A stretch of DNA of 64,000 nucleotides. Origin: Larix kaempferi (lineage: Eukaryota > Streptophyta > Pinopsida > Pinales > Pinaceae). Made by a program: the position numbers and the translations under genes. The stretch lies in assembly GCA_027924585.1 (NCBI GenBank), contig BSBM01000423.1, positions 5,444,001 through 5,508,000 on the forward strand, read 5' to 3'. The notes under the pieces are model-generated. The model saw nothing but the letters and a program-made list of their open reading frames with translations, did not search any database and was not told the DNA's origin. Positions 46,156-57,127 of this stretch are shown one piece after another. Every line of letters starts with the position of its first letter. The stretch's first letter is position 1.

Positions 46156-47757
46156 TGTTGGACGGGGTCCAAGTGGGTGGGAAAAAGGCACAAGTATTGA
46201 AAGTTGCACATTGCGTGTTGTAGGAGGAAGAAGAGGCAATTTTGATAATTGTGGGTTGCGCACTGTGACATGAGGAGGATGCAGTTTTGAGAAATTGTGC
46301 ATGATCGCGAAGTGGAAAGTGAGCAAGGTTGTGTAATGAACTGGTGCGTGGCTCATTCGCAACATCTGTTTTGGATAAAGAATAAAGGAAAGGTCGAACC
46401 GGAGAAAGCAACCTGTTTTGGGACGTGGAGATGAACAGAAACGACCTGTCAGACAAAGTGACGGCAAGCAATTGAGAAGCTAGGCCACGATGTCGACGGT
46501 GACAGGAAAACGGATGATAAGGGAAGGGATAGGCCATGATGCAGTTGTAACCATTTTGGCGACTACGACTGTTAGAAGAGCGTGGGAGACACGCATGGAC
46601 CAGCAGGAAGGCCTAGAGCAGGCGGAGCAAGCTGTCGACGGCGATGGCTAGGGTGGTAGTTAGCCACGCCAGTTTTCTAAACCTTACGGTTTCGGCCTAA
46701 TGATTGTAAAGACATGACCCTTGGGCGTGATCTATAAATAGGGCAATTTTGCATGGGAAAGGGTTACTCTTCAATTGTTGAATTATCAGTGAATGAATAT
46801 TGTTAAATCTTTTTTAGCTTGAAGCTATTGTAAAGGCTCTGCAGCTAAGTGCACAAAGACCTATCTGAGAGAGAAGAGGGTCTACAGCTGAGTGCGCAGG
46901 CCAAGAACAGTTGTACCCTTCCATTAGAGAAATATAACAATAGTTCTTGTGGATGTACCCTCCATCTAGGGGGTGAACCACGTTAAATTCTATGTAGTGT
47001 GATTGTTTTCCTTGCAATTTGTCATTTAGTTGGAATGTATGCTTGATACCGCAATTACCAGTTGTATGTTTGCTATTATATGTATTAACCGTAGGAATGG
47101 GTTGGATAATATGTTAAGTAATACATGTTTGGATAAATGCTAAGTATGCAGCACTCTAAGCCTATGAATGTATGAATCTGTTGGCTAAGTCACTTAGGTG
47201 AACATTGAAATTAAGTGCAGCATTGGAGCGCGCAATAATATATGTTTCTTCAATCATATGCAACCTAATGATAAGAAATTGGACAATTTGAAGAGATAAA
47301 GAATGTTAAGTAGGATTGGTTGGAATTAATCATCTTGGAAGAGACACGCGATCTAGCTGACGCGCTGAACTGTTGAGATCCACTGCAAAATAAGATGTTG
47401 AAAGCTTATTGTCGTGATGCAAGAAGTATCCCGTATCATGCAAATATTAGAGGCACTAGTACGCAAGCAAACCCACTTGACGAGGTATTCGACCCAAAAC
47501 AGAGGTTTCGCGCAATGGTCTATCCGAAGCAGTCCGCAAAGTATTGCGCTGCTTATCAGTCATCCTACACACGCATCACCCTGTTGCAGAAATGTGATTC
47601 TGTAACCACCCCCTTAGCTTCCCCTCGAGTGAGACCTCAGGATGCATGCAGCCTGTTGCCAAAAGGGCCGATGAATAGGGGTTTTGTTGGTTCCTTGAAG
47701 CGCGAAGTACCTGGGTCTACATTGGAAAAACCCCTAGCTCAATTATATAAGCCAACA
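46156..47757 (+). repeat. 3' LTR of element F
   Basis: 1602 bp, same ends as the 5' LTR, TATAAATA at 46733-46740. It is followed at once by the target duplication ATTCG. Confidence 0.95.
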
Positions 47758-47762
47758 ATTCG

Positions 47763-47780
47763 CTAGTATACCACAACAAC
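47763..47780 (+). pseudogene. L1-type LINE, piece 3
   Basis: Eighteen bases that continue the LINE frame after element F (A-S-I-P-Q-Q-P, as in the IP block of plant L1 RT C-terminal regions). The array G starts at 47781. I cannot find the LINE again after 50891. Confidence 0.6.
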
Positions 47781-48605
47781 CTTTATTGGAGAAACTTCCT
47801 ATGGCTTTGGGGTAGACCACAATAGATAGATAACTACCAAAAATAAACTCTATTCTCAATACAATGCTATAAAATTGACAATGCTAAGATAATGGAGAAC
47901 GTAACCAACCATGATCCAACGTTTGATGTAGATCCTCATTGAAGCTTTCAATCCACGCACGCTTTTGATCAATGCACTTGAACCTACAAATTAGTCTCAG
48001 TAGCAAATATACAACAAGTACATGTGATATATGAAAGACATTAACATTATCAATAACAATGGTCCATAATATTATAAGCAAATGCAACCCAATGTGATAT
48101 AAACAACATTAACAACATTAATGGACGAGAATATGAGTATTTCTATTGATAAACAAGAAGAAGTACATTGTGATACAACCTCTTGTCGGAAACCAATCCG
48201 ATCCAAGAACTAGGTCAATCCACTTGCCCCTCCACCACTTAAATCCTCCATAAAAGGGAAACTCAAACTATGATAGGAGTTTGGAAGGTGAACATAAGAG
48301 GTTCACAACAACTAGGATCAATGAGTGTAGACTCAAGATGAGGCAAAAATCCACTAGACTTATCTTGCTTTCTCCTTCTCCCCCCTTCCATATGCCATAA
48401 ATGCTCAATATATAGCCTTTTAAAGGTAAGTGAAAGGACACATCGAAGCGTTACCTGGGCAAATGGAGGGCCAAAGGTCACCCTAAGACCGCTTTTCGGG
48501 AGTAAAAGTAATTAATTAGTGATTTTTACAATTTAACTTGATACGCGCGGGCTATAATGATGCAACTTGCATGTATGCATACTATAAAGGTGTAGCAAGC
48601 ATACA
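47781..48605 (-). repeat. R1: complete inverted LTR of array G
   Basis: 825 bp, from CTTTATTGGAG (TG mutated to CT) to GCAAGCATACA. On the minus strand the LTR has a TATA box (TATATATT near 48410) before GAGCATTTATGGC. Confidence 0.85.
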
Positions 48606-48753
48606 CGTTACGTTCTCCATTATCTTAGCATTGTCAATTTTATAGCATTGTATTGAGAATAGAGTTTATTTCTGGTAGTCATCTGTCTGTGGTGGTCTAC
48701 CCCAAAGCCATTTGAAGTTTCTCCAATAACAGAAATGGCAACTATGCTGGGTC
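48606..48753 (+). repeat. f1: 126-bp plus-strand LTR end with PBS loop 1
   Basis: The LTR end (ACGTTCTCCATTATC to CCAATAACA, 48606-48731), then loop 48732-48753 holding TGGCAACTATGCTGGG, a decayed tRNA-Arg PBS. It is the inverted repeat of the start of R2. Confidence 0.88.
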
Positions 48754-49229
48754 TGTTATTGGAGAAACTTCCTATGGCTTTGGGGTAGACCACAACAGAC
48801 AGATGAATACCAGAAATAAACTATGTTTTAAATACAATGCTATAAAATTGACAATGCTAAGATAATGGAGAACGTAACCAACCATGATCCAACGTTTGAT
48901 GCAGATCTCCATTGAAGCTTTCAATCCACACATGCTTTTGATCAATGAGTGTAGACTCAAGATGAGGCAAAAATCCACTAGATTTATCTTTCTTTCTCCT
49001 TCTCCTCCCTTCCATATGCCATAAATGCTCAATATATAGCATTTCAAAGGTAAGTTAAAGGACACATCGAAGCGTTACATGGGAAAATGGAGGGCCAAAG
49101 GTCACCCTAAGACCGCTTTTCAGGAGTAAAAGTAATTAATTAGTGATTTTTACCATTTAACTTGATACACGCGGGATATAATGATGCAGCTCGCGTGTAC
49201 GCATACTATAAAGGTGCAGCAAGCGTACA
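48754..49229 (-). repeat. R2: inverted LTR with 349-bp internal deletion
   Basis: The LTR jumps from TTTTGATCAATGA to GTGTAGACTC near 48946. In R1 and R4 the lost segment is bounded by two copies of GATCAATGA, of which R2 keeps one. Confidence 0.9.
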
Positions 49230-49377
49230 TGTTATGTTCTCCATTATCTTAGCATTGTCAATTTTATAGAATTGTATTGAGAATAGAGTTTATTTTTGGT
49301 AGTCATCTGTGTGTTGTGGTCTACCCCAAAGCGATAGGAAGTTTCTCCAATAATAGAAATGGTGACTTCGTTGGGTC
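49230..49377 (+). repeat. f2: plus-strand LTR end with PBS loop 2
   Basis: Same junction and length as f1. The loop at 49356-49377 holds TGGTGACTTCGTTGGG (tRNA-Arg PBS with C-to-T changes). Confidence 0.88.
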
Positions 49378-49527
49378 TGTTATTGGAGAAACTTCCTATG
49401 GCTTTGGGATAGACCACAATAGATAGATGACTACCAGAAATAAACTCTATTCTCAATACAATGCTATAAAATTGACAATGCTAAGATAATTGGAGAACGT
49501 AACCAACCGTGATCAATGTTTGATGTA
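49378..49527 (-). repeat. R3: truncated inverted LTR end
   Basis: Only the first 150 bp of the inverted LTR (to TTTGATGTA), then a switch to plus-strand LTR sequence (TTATGTTCACC). Confidence 0.88.
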
Positions 49528-50066
49528 TTATGTTCACCGTCCAAACTCCTATCATAGTTTGAGTTTGCCTTTTATGGAGGATTGAAGTGGTGGAGGCGCA
49601 AGTGGATTGACCTAGTTCTTGGTTCGGATTGGTTGCCGAAAAGAGGCTGTACCACATTGTACTTCTTCTTGTTTATCAATAGAAATACTCATACTCTTGT
49701 CCATTAATGTTGTTAATGTTGTTTATATCACATTGGGTTGCATTTGCTTATAATATTATGGACCATTGTTATTGATAATGTTAATGTCTTTCATATATCA
49801 TATGTACTTGTTGTATATTTGCTGCCGAGACTAATTTGAAGGTTCAAGTGCATTAATCAAAAGCATGCATGGATTGAAAGCTTCAACGGGGATCTACATC
49901 AAACGTTGGATCACGGTTGGTTACGTTCTCCATTATCTTAACATTGTCAATTTTATAGCATTGTATTGAGAATAGAGTTTATTTCTAGTAGTCATCTGTC
50001 TGTTGTGGTCTACCCCAAAGCCATAGCAAGTTTCTCCAATAATAGAAATGGCGACTCCGCTGGGTC
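49528..50066 (+). repeat. F3: 517-bp plus-strand LTR end with PBS loop 3
   Basis: F3 (49528-50044) ends CCAATAATA; the loop 50045-50066 holds TGGCGACTCCGCTGGG, the best-preserved tRNA-Arg PBS of the three. F3 and R4 form a hairpin with arms of about 517 bp. Confidence 0.9.
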
Positions 50067-50891
50067 TATTATTGGAGAAACTTCCTATGGCCTTGGGGTA
50101 GACCACAACAGACAGATGACTACCAGAAATGAACTCTATTCTCAATAAAATGCTATAAAATTGACAATGCTAAAATAATGGATAACATAACCAACCATGA
50201 TCCAACGTTTGATGTAGATCTCCGTTGAAGCTTTCAATCCACGCACGCTTTTGATCAATGAACTTGAACCTGCAAATTAGTCTCGGCAGCAAATATACAT
50301 TAAGTACATATGATATATGAAAGAAATTAACATTATCAATAACAATGGTCCATAATGTTATAAGCAAATGGAACCCAATGTGATATAAACAACATTAACA
50401 ACATTAATGGATGAGAATATGAGTATTTCTATTGATAAACAAGAAGAAGTACAATGTGATACAACCTCTTGCCGGCAACCAATCCGAACCAAGAATTAGG
50501 TCAATCCACTTGCGCCTCCACCACTTCAATCCTCCATAAAGGGCAAACTCAAACTATGATAGGTGTTTGGAAGGTGAACATAAGAGGTTCACAACAACTA
50601 GGATCAATGAGTGTAGACTCAAGATGAGGTAAAAATTCACTAGAGTTATATTGCTTTCTCCTTCTCCTCCCTTCCATATGCCATAAATGCTCAATATATA
50701 GCCTTTCAAAGGTAAGTGAAAGGACACATCGAAGCGCTACCTGGGAAAATGGAGGGCCAAAGGTCACCCCAAGACAGCTTTTCAGGAGTAAAAGTAATTA
50801 ATTAGTGATTTGTACCATTTAACTTGATACGCGTGGGCTATAATGATGCAGCTCACGTGTACACATACTATAAAGGTGCAGCAAGCATACA
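50067..50891 (-). repeat. R4: complete inverted LTR of array G
   Basis: 825 bp, TATTATTGGAG to GCAAGCATACA; TATA box on the minus strand at 50693-50700. Confidence 0.9.
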
Positions 50892-53372
50892 TGAATAAAA
50901 ATATAGAATAATGAGGTTCTAAAGGATATAAAATGTCTCTGAGTCAATAAAATCGATCCCAAAGGCCAAATAGTGCTAATAATCACAGGGTGGAATATTA
51001 CGTTGTAACAGATGCCCCCTAATGTGTGAGGTCAGAGAATGGTGCTACAATGGCCGAAATACATTATAAATCTCAGAAGTGGAGTGATGGGGATGCAAGT
51101 GGACAGATCAGCTCACTCGTCATAATACAATAATATCTCTAATACATATCGGTGAGATACAACAATCTGATACAATGGCCATGAATAGGCAGTACATAAT
51201 GAATACATGTCATAGGTGATCATAGCCATGATCCCTCTACAGTAAGATAAGGTCCCTGCTGAAAAGGAACAACTAGTGCAAACTGGAGGTACAAACTGTC
51301 GAAGTCTAAGAAGTGATATCTCAGATGTAAAGTCACGATCATAAGTAGCATACTGAATGCCACTATCTCCTGGGGTCTTCTACACAAATCGTCTATGGTG
51401 AAAGTCCCATCAAGTGAATAAAGGGTGTTGAGGTCGAACCCGATGTGACATCGTCTGGTTACCAGTCAATAATGTAAACTATTAACAGACGCAAGATAAC
51501 CCACCAATAATGAAAATGGGCATCAAGGCACAGAGAAAAATCATTAGAGTGTGAATAAATGTGGTGAAGTCGAACATTAAGACAAATCCATCAATCAGGG
51601 GGCATTGATGTATCCCCAAAACTATTGATAGCGAGAGAACCTGCCACTAATGACTACAAGCCTGAAGATACTCAACCGAGCTCTAAGCCTCAAGTTCCGG
51701 AATAAATGGGTTGAAGTGGATGAAATGAGACTCGCTAGAGGGAGGGCATTAAGGCATCCCCCATCAACCAACACGAGGTACCAGCTACGTTGAAATATTT
51801 GGACGAACTCAGGTAGAATGGACTGACTCGATAAGGATGGCCGACATGCAATAGTCAAGAGATCTGAGGAGTGGCCGACACTGGTTCAGGAATTCCTTTG
51901 AACAAGAGCACGAGCAAATGGATAGACTGAGGCAGCATAGACTTGACATAATAGTGTGTGACGTAGGAGGCATCGACGAAAAGGTCTCCATGATGACTAG
52001 ATGCTTAACCAATCGGTGGAGTAAACTGAAAAATGAGTACAGCTCCTATGGTCCAACTATAGTCCCGACTCATAATGTATGGAGTGGAATGAGTGCTTTG
52101 TTCAAGGTGACACAACAGCTACCAACATGAAATAGTAACCATAATCTCGTCCGGCTTTTTGGAATATTTGATTTTTTTGTCTTTTTCATATTTGAAAAGC
52201 TTGAAAAAGAATAAAATTGCTTATAATATAACAATCGAGTGTCAATGTGAGCAGACTAATTCCAAGCAGTGGAACATACCTAGATCAATGCAAGGATACG
52301 CATGTAGGATGTGGACACTCAGGGGAGTGTTCCCTCGGGGTCAAAAGGTCATCAAATTGTGAAGGACAAAGGTAAGCTCTATAGGGCTCGACGGGGAAAG
52401 TGCTCAGGCACCAGTCTAATAACTGAATAAGCGAGAGCCGGCACAAGGCTCAAGTGTCAAGCATGATAATGGAATGCAATCACAACTTGGAATACTTCAG
52501 GGTGGGAGTCCCAATGGGAGATGGCCAGCATAAGACAAAGTAGAGTATGAGTCTTTATCGCAACTTCATGGCATGACTACAAAGGACTCCCAATCCTAGA
52601 GAGAAACGACGGCATGGGTGTCAAAAGGCAAAACAGAGTTCTAACTAGGGCACCCATGTTCAGAAAGTTCCTACCGCTCAATAATGACATTTCTATGACA
52701 GTATGAAGGCTCCGTCCGTGTCAGTTAAAAAGCGGGGTCGCACCTAGGGTAAGTGAAAATGGTCAAAAGGTCAAATGCATAATGCATGCGAAAATGACAT
52801 CTAACCTATATGCCAAGTCTGAAATATACCTGTGGTACGTCTGGAACGGTAAAAAATGAGTCCCGTCGAAGAAATATGGTCAAAAAATACTATTTCATGA
52901 CAATGTATTAGTCTAGGTTAGCTTATAATGGTAAAAAACTATATAGAAGTGGGTTTAAAAATTTATAAATAGTAATAAAAATTACATTTCACTATTCATT
53001 TTCACTATTTACTAATTTGGAGAAAATTGGGAAGTTTTTACCACAATCTTCAATTGCTGATTCCGAGAGCTAGGAGCAACTAATCGCCGAACCGTCAGGA
53101 GCAGGTTGGTGATCTCATCCACGTCTTCCATTTTAATGCTTTAATTTCAATTTTTAGCAGTTGGATTTTTGAGTTAACCAAGCCCTAAATGGTCACGGTC
53201 GTACACGTGGGATATAACTATGCAGGTCGTGGGTAGGGCCGGCTAGACACGGTCAACGCATGCATTGACCGTGGAGTAGCCACCCCTATCTTCTTAGTTG
53301 ACCATGGGTAAGTCCGTGGGGTATGTTTTTTAAATAACTTTTGACTAAAAATGCTTATGTTTTCTCCTCCAG
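50892..53372. other. Unassigned sequence, probably old retroelement remains
   Basis: No domain or terminal repeat is recognised in most of it. One stretch, 51840-52130 (+), reads FEQEHEQMDRLRQHRLDIIV, GGIDEKVSMMTRCLTNRWSK, a Glu/Arg-rich coiled-coil-like fragment as seen at the C-termini of retroelement accessory ORFs. The rest is broken in all frames. Confidence 0.4.
52960..53372 (+). promoter_or_regulatory. Promoter-like and possibly spliced leader of the next ORF
   Basis: TTATAAATAG at about 52961 resembles a TATA box. About 140 bp later GAGCAGGTTGGTG could be a splice donor, and TTTTCTCCTCCAGG just before the ATG at 53373 resembles an acceptor after a pyrimidine tract. This is by eye only. 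Confidence 0.3.
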
Positions 53373-54120
53373 GATGGTCCTAGAGTGGAGGGAGAGGGAG
53401 CATGACCCTATTGATGAATCCGTATGCAATGATTTGGGGGTTTGAGGACCCAAAACCAATTACTCAAACGTTTAGTTCACTACTGGGATGAGGAGGCACA
53501 AACCTTCAACCTCAATGGATAGATATTATCACTGGAGGTAGACGACATCTACTTCATCACAGGTTTATCTCATCGGGGTGATGTGTCTAGTTTAAGGTCT
53601 CGATCGGTGGGATCGGGCATCACCATGGCTGATTATATAGACTGGTACTGTGCTCCTGAGACTCGCACAGTGGGCAGTCAGGTGCCCATCAAACACATAG
53701 TGTCGTTAGACATCCAGGTCATAGCAGCCACCTTGGTGCGGATAGCAGGATCATTAGCCCTACATCAAGCTTCTAGAACTATTATGTTCTATGCATCTCA
53801 GTGTGTGAGGCCCATGATCTATGATTGGTGTAGTACTCTACTGGATTCTATGAAGACTCAACTGACAGACTGCAAGAAGGGAAAAGCAAAGAACTTCGGC
53901 TATGGTAGTATCTTGTGCAGTTTATTCTTCGAGAGGGTTCCAGGACTCAGTCCGAGAGTCGAGGTTCCTCCTCATAGTCTCTGTGATCCATCTCTGACCC
54001 AGTGGGCAGAGGTTTTGACGCGACAGGGTGTTGGCCGAGAGGCATCACTGTTTACTGATGAGTTCTTCTCCTGGTGGGACCAACAAGTCATTGCCATAGA
54101 GGATTATCCCTATGCAGGGA
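53373..54120 (+). pseudogene. Plant-mobile-domain-like ORF, cut by element H
   Basis: Frame pieces MVLEWREREHDP, then VHYWDEEAQTFNLNG with LEVDDIYFITGLSHRGD (about 53480-53580), then an open stretch to 54120 with ADYIDWYCAPETRTVGSQVP and GYGSILCSLFFERVPG. The pattern W-D-x-E-x2-TF followed by ITGL-x2-RG is that of the plant mobile domain (aminotransferase-like fold) found in transposons and retroelement extra ORFs. Early frameshift and stop codons are present. Element H's LTR begins at 54121 in the middle of the frame (EDYPYAG). Function unknown. Confidence 0.5.
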
Positions 54121-54859
54121 TGTTAACACCTAAAAAGGGCTCACTAGCTCATTCCCTTATTCACATGACCCATTTGTCCATTTTTTCCACCATTTGAGCC
54201 TCTAAAGCCATCAAAGGTGACCAAAAAGACCACAGGGCACCTTTTTCCCCCTCAAAAAATAAATTTCTCCTCAAAAAATACAAAAAACCCTAAAAAACGG
54301 TCCAAAATTCCCAAAAATATTAAAAGGGAATAAAAATATACAAAATAATCAAAAAAGGAGAAAAAGGCAAAAAGAGACCTAAACCATGTTGGTTAATACC
54401 ATTGATTTCCTCAAAACCACAAATGGTATTCCCCATCACCAAAAACTATAAAAAGGTGACAGGGGCTCCTCACTATTCATCCATATTTCATCCTATCCTT
54501 ATGCTACCAAATTCCCCTTGAGAGCCCTTGCCTCCCATTCAGAGTTTGCAGAATCCCCATTGGATCTTTGGAGAAGAAGAGACCATCGGATGCTGGAGCT
54601 GCTCAACCTTGGAGTTGCTCAACACTTTACATCCTTATCAGTCGAGGTAATACAAAGTCAAAAGAATTATTAATTTTTGTTTCAATCGCATGAATCTCAT
54701 TGTTTATTTGTTTGTTGTTGTTAGTTTAGATCTTTATTTCCATTGCACATGTCTCTATTAGATTAGATTTGTTTACTGCTATTTGCTTTTATTCGAGAAC
54801 TGCTTCTACTAGTTAGTAGGTTACCCTTTAGCACAAGCTTGGGAGAAATCCAAGCAACA
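54121..54859 (+). repeat. 5' LTR of element H
   Basis: TGTTAACACC...CAAGCAACA, 739 bp, with a TATA box TATAAAAA at 54447-54454. The inner end is fixed by the PBS; the outer end is chosen because the upstream ORF breaks there and the ends form TGTT/AACA. The other copy is outside the window. Confidence 0.75.
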
Positions 54860-54865
54860 GTTTTT

Positions 54866-54880
54866 TGGCGACTCCACTGG
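54866..54880 (+). promoter_or_regulatory. Primer-binding site of element H (tRNA-Arg)
   Basis: TGGCGACTCCACTGG is an exact complement of the plant tRNA-Arg(ACG) 3' end, six bases after the LTR. Confidence 0.9.
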
Positions 54881-55078
54881 TTTTTACTAAGAACCCAAGA
54901 ATCTCTAGATTTTACTTTAGATCTTAGTTTTTACATTTTTTTACTATTCAAACTTCCAGATCCTACCATACTAGGCAATAGACCCATTGTTGCCCTAGCC
55001 ATTGGCCATCTCTGCACCCATAAACAGCCCGAAATTTCAATTTTCGGGTTCGTTTTCGGTGACTTTTTGTCATTTTCG

Positions 55079-55260
55079 CATCGCGGCTTTTCACCTGACA
55101 GTCGTGTGGCACATCGTGGCCTCGCGGCATTTTTCAGCGATGCGCACCGTGACCTCGTGGCCTTTTTCTGCATGGTGCATCATGGCCTCGTGGCCTTTTT
55201 TTGTGATGCGCATCATGGTCTCGCGGCCTTTTTGCACGATGCACATCGCGGCTTTTGCCT
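55079..55260 (+). repeat. 33-bp GC-rich tandem repeat, 5.5 units, in leader of element H
   Basis: Units start at 55079, 55112, 55145, 55178, 55211 and 55244 (partial). Consensus near CATCGTGGCCTCGTGGCC plus TTTTT and GATGCG. CpG-rich against an AT-rich background. One frame stays open over it (AHRGLVAFF repeats), but there is no gag start here. Confidence 0.92.
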
Positions 55261-55419
55261 ATAAACCCGCGATGCAACTATGTTTTGGCCGGCCCAAATT
55301 TAAAAAAAAAAGAAATTGCTATATTTTTTCCTACTTTGCCCTCTTTCGGCCAGCAAGATTTTTTCCTGCAATTTTTCCAGCATCACTGTTTAATTATTGC
55401 AGCAATAGTGAATCATTTC

Positions 55420-56010
55420 TTTATTATATGCTCATTTAAAATCATTTTAAAATTTTTCAGCAAAGTGAAAGAGAGATTTTTAGCATATTATTTAGATCAT
55501 AGATTTCACCCTTTTTTGCAAATTTCGAAAACATTTTTTCCCAAATTTGCTAAATAGTTTTACCCAAAATGAAACCTTTTAGAAATCCATTTATTTCTAC
55601 CATTTTTATGTATTTACTTCCCATTAAAAGAATTTTCGAAAGTTCATAGTTTTTGAATCAATTCTTTTGAAGCATTTACATTTAAAGAAAAAAGCATTAT
55701 TTTTTCCTACAAACATTTTCTATTACATATGCTCAATTAAAGTCTTTTTAAAAAATTTCAGCAAAGTGAAAGGAAGATTTTTTAGCATTTTGTTTAGATC
55801 ATAGATTTCACCATTTTGCAAATTTCGAAACATTTTCCCAATTTGCTCAATAGTTTTTCCCAAAGCAAACATATAGAAATCCATTTATTTCTTTACAATT
55901 GTTATGCTATTTGCTTTCCGTTAAAAAATTCTTCAAAAGTCCTTAGTTTTTGATTTATTTTTGTTGAAGCATTTACATTAGAGAAAAAGCCTTTTATTTT
56001 TTGCAAAGTT
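55420..56010 (+). repeat. Direct repeat of about 300 bp in leader of element H
   Basis: Copy 1 at about 55420-55716 and copy 2 at about 55717-56010. Shared anchors CAGCAAAGTGAAAG (55458, 55759) and GAAGCATTTACATT (55669, 55965) give offsets of 301 and 296. Confidence 0.9.
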
Positions 56011-57127
56011 GAAATCGCATTGTTTTTAATTTTGTGATTAATCGCCCAAGTGAAGCATTCTCTTTTTTGGTCCATAACCACACTAGCACACAATCAGTCA
56101 CACTTCTATAATCAAGTGAGCCTTAAAATTTACCTTAACTCCACAAATATTCTAACCCCACTTGGGGAACACAAAAGAATTTTGTAGCTAGGTAGGATTG
56201 GGGGGATAGGTGTTCCAATAACACCCCTCAATTACTTTCATTTGAGACATAGATTTTTTACTTTTAGGGTACCAAAATCCCTTATTATTTGTTGACACGG
56301 TTCACAACCAATTTATCGGGAAGGCCTGTCCCTTAGGAGGGTTGAAGTAGCCAAACTGGTTCCGGAAGCCTGGGTGGAATACCGCACTCCATTCAGTAAC
56401 CGAAGGATACCTTTCGTAGTTCTCATTGTACCACCCGTATGGGAGTACAACAGCGATAGAACCAAACTGCAGATTCACCTAACCGAATGTGTCATGAACG
56501 GGGTATCTTAGTGACCATTCTCTAGGATTGACTACTCGGTGTCCCTCCCGGTAGGGGGATATCTAGTCTGTGCTTACATAACTCTTATCGTCTGACTTGG
56601 ATTTCATCACCTTGTAGAGGATACATTTTGTGTAAACATAAAACCATTTTTTAGCTAGGCGTTTGCATGCTCTACTACCCCGCTTGGTCTAGTAGTACAC
56701 CATTTTTTGCTAGGAATCGTTTGAATGTTGGTATTCTGACTACTCTTTTTATTTACTCCACTTACTATAGCACAGTTGTTATAGTAAGTGCTTTTGAGGT
56801 TTATTGTTGGCGTGAGAGATATTGTTTTTTTCACTCCCCTCCTGCACACATTGTTGCATTAGGGTTTTGATTTTTTATCTAGCCACCATACACTAATATT
56901 TTTAGACAACTCTCATTATTGAGTACCCTAGAAGATCCTGGCGTTGTCAGGGTGAACCCCCTCAATACGGTTTACTTTAATCTACTCATCATCGACGTAG
57001 AGCTTTGTCCCTTGACTCCACACGTCATTGACATATAGCCCTGTCATCTTATGATGACACACCTCATTTCACATCTGACTATGAGGTTGAATCCAAAAAT
57101 CACATACAGACACCACCACCTATCCCC
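56011..57127 (+). other. Leader of element H before gag
   Basis: About 1.1 kb with no coding pattern, AT-rich first, then more balanced. The start at 57128 is chosen because a frame rich in Pro/Thr opens there and leads to Gag. Confidence 0.6.

Larger units (their letters stand above)
34165..47757 (+). mobile_element. Element F: complete but decayed Ty3/gypsy retrotransposon
   Basis: 13.6 kb, with LTRs of 1603 and 1602 bp and exact target duplications ATTCG at 34160-34164 and 47758-47762. Removing it with one ATTCG joins the LINE as YWHTFASIPQQ. The internal order is PBS, ORF0, gag, protease, second Gag-like region, RT, RNase H, integrase, third ORF and PPT. From about 37354 to 42600 all coding is in one frame with no indel, only in-frame stops. 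Both LTRs have a TATA box. It cannot make Pol as it stands. Confidence 0.95.
47781..50891. mobile_element. Array G: fold-back array of inverted LTRs joined by PBS loops
   Basis: Order on the plus strand: R1, f1, loop, R2, f2, loop, R3, F3, loop, R4, where R is the LTR on the minus strand and F/f its 3' end on the plus strand. Complete LTRs R1 and R4 are both 825 bp. Each loop is 22 nt: four bases, a tRNA-Arg PBS, one base, then the inverted LTR starting at its exact TG end. There is no coding DNA. The R1-f1 and R2-f2 units share the same internal junction, so one 970-bp module was duplicated. No target duplication was found. Confidence 0.85.
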
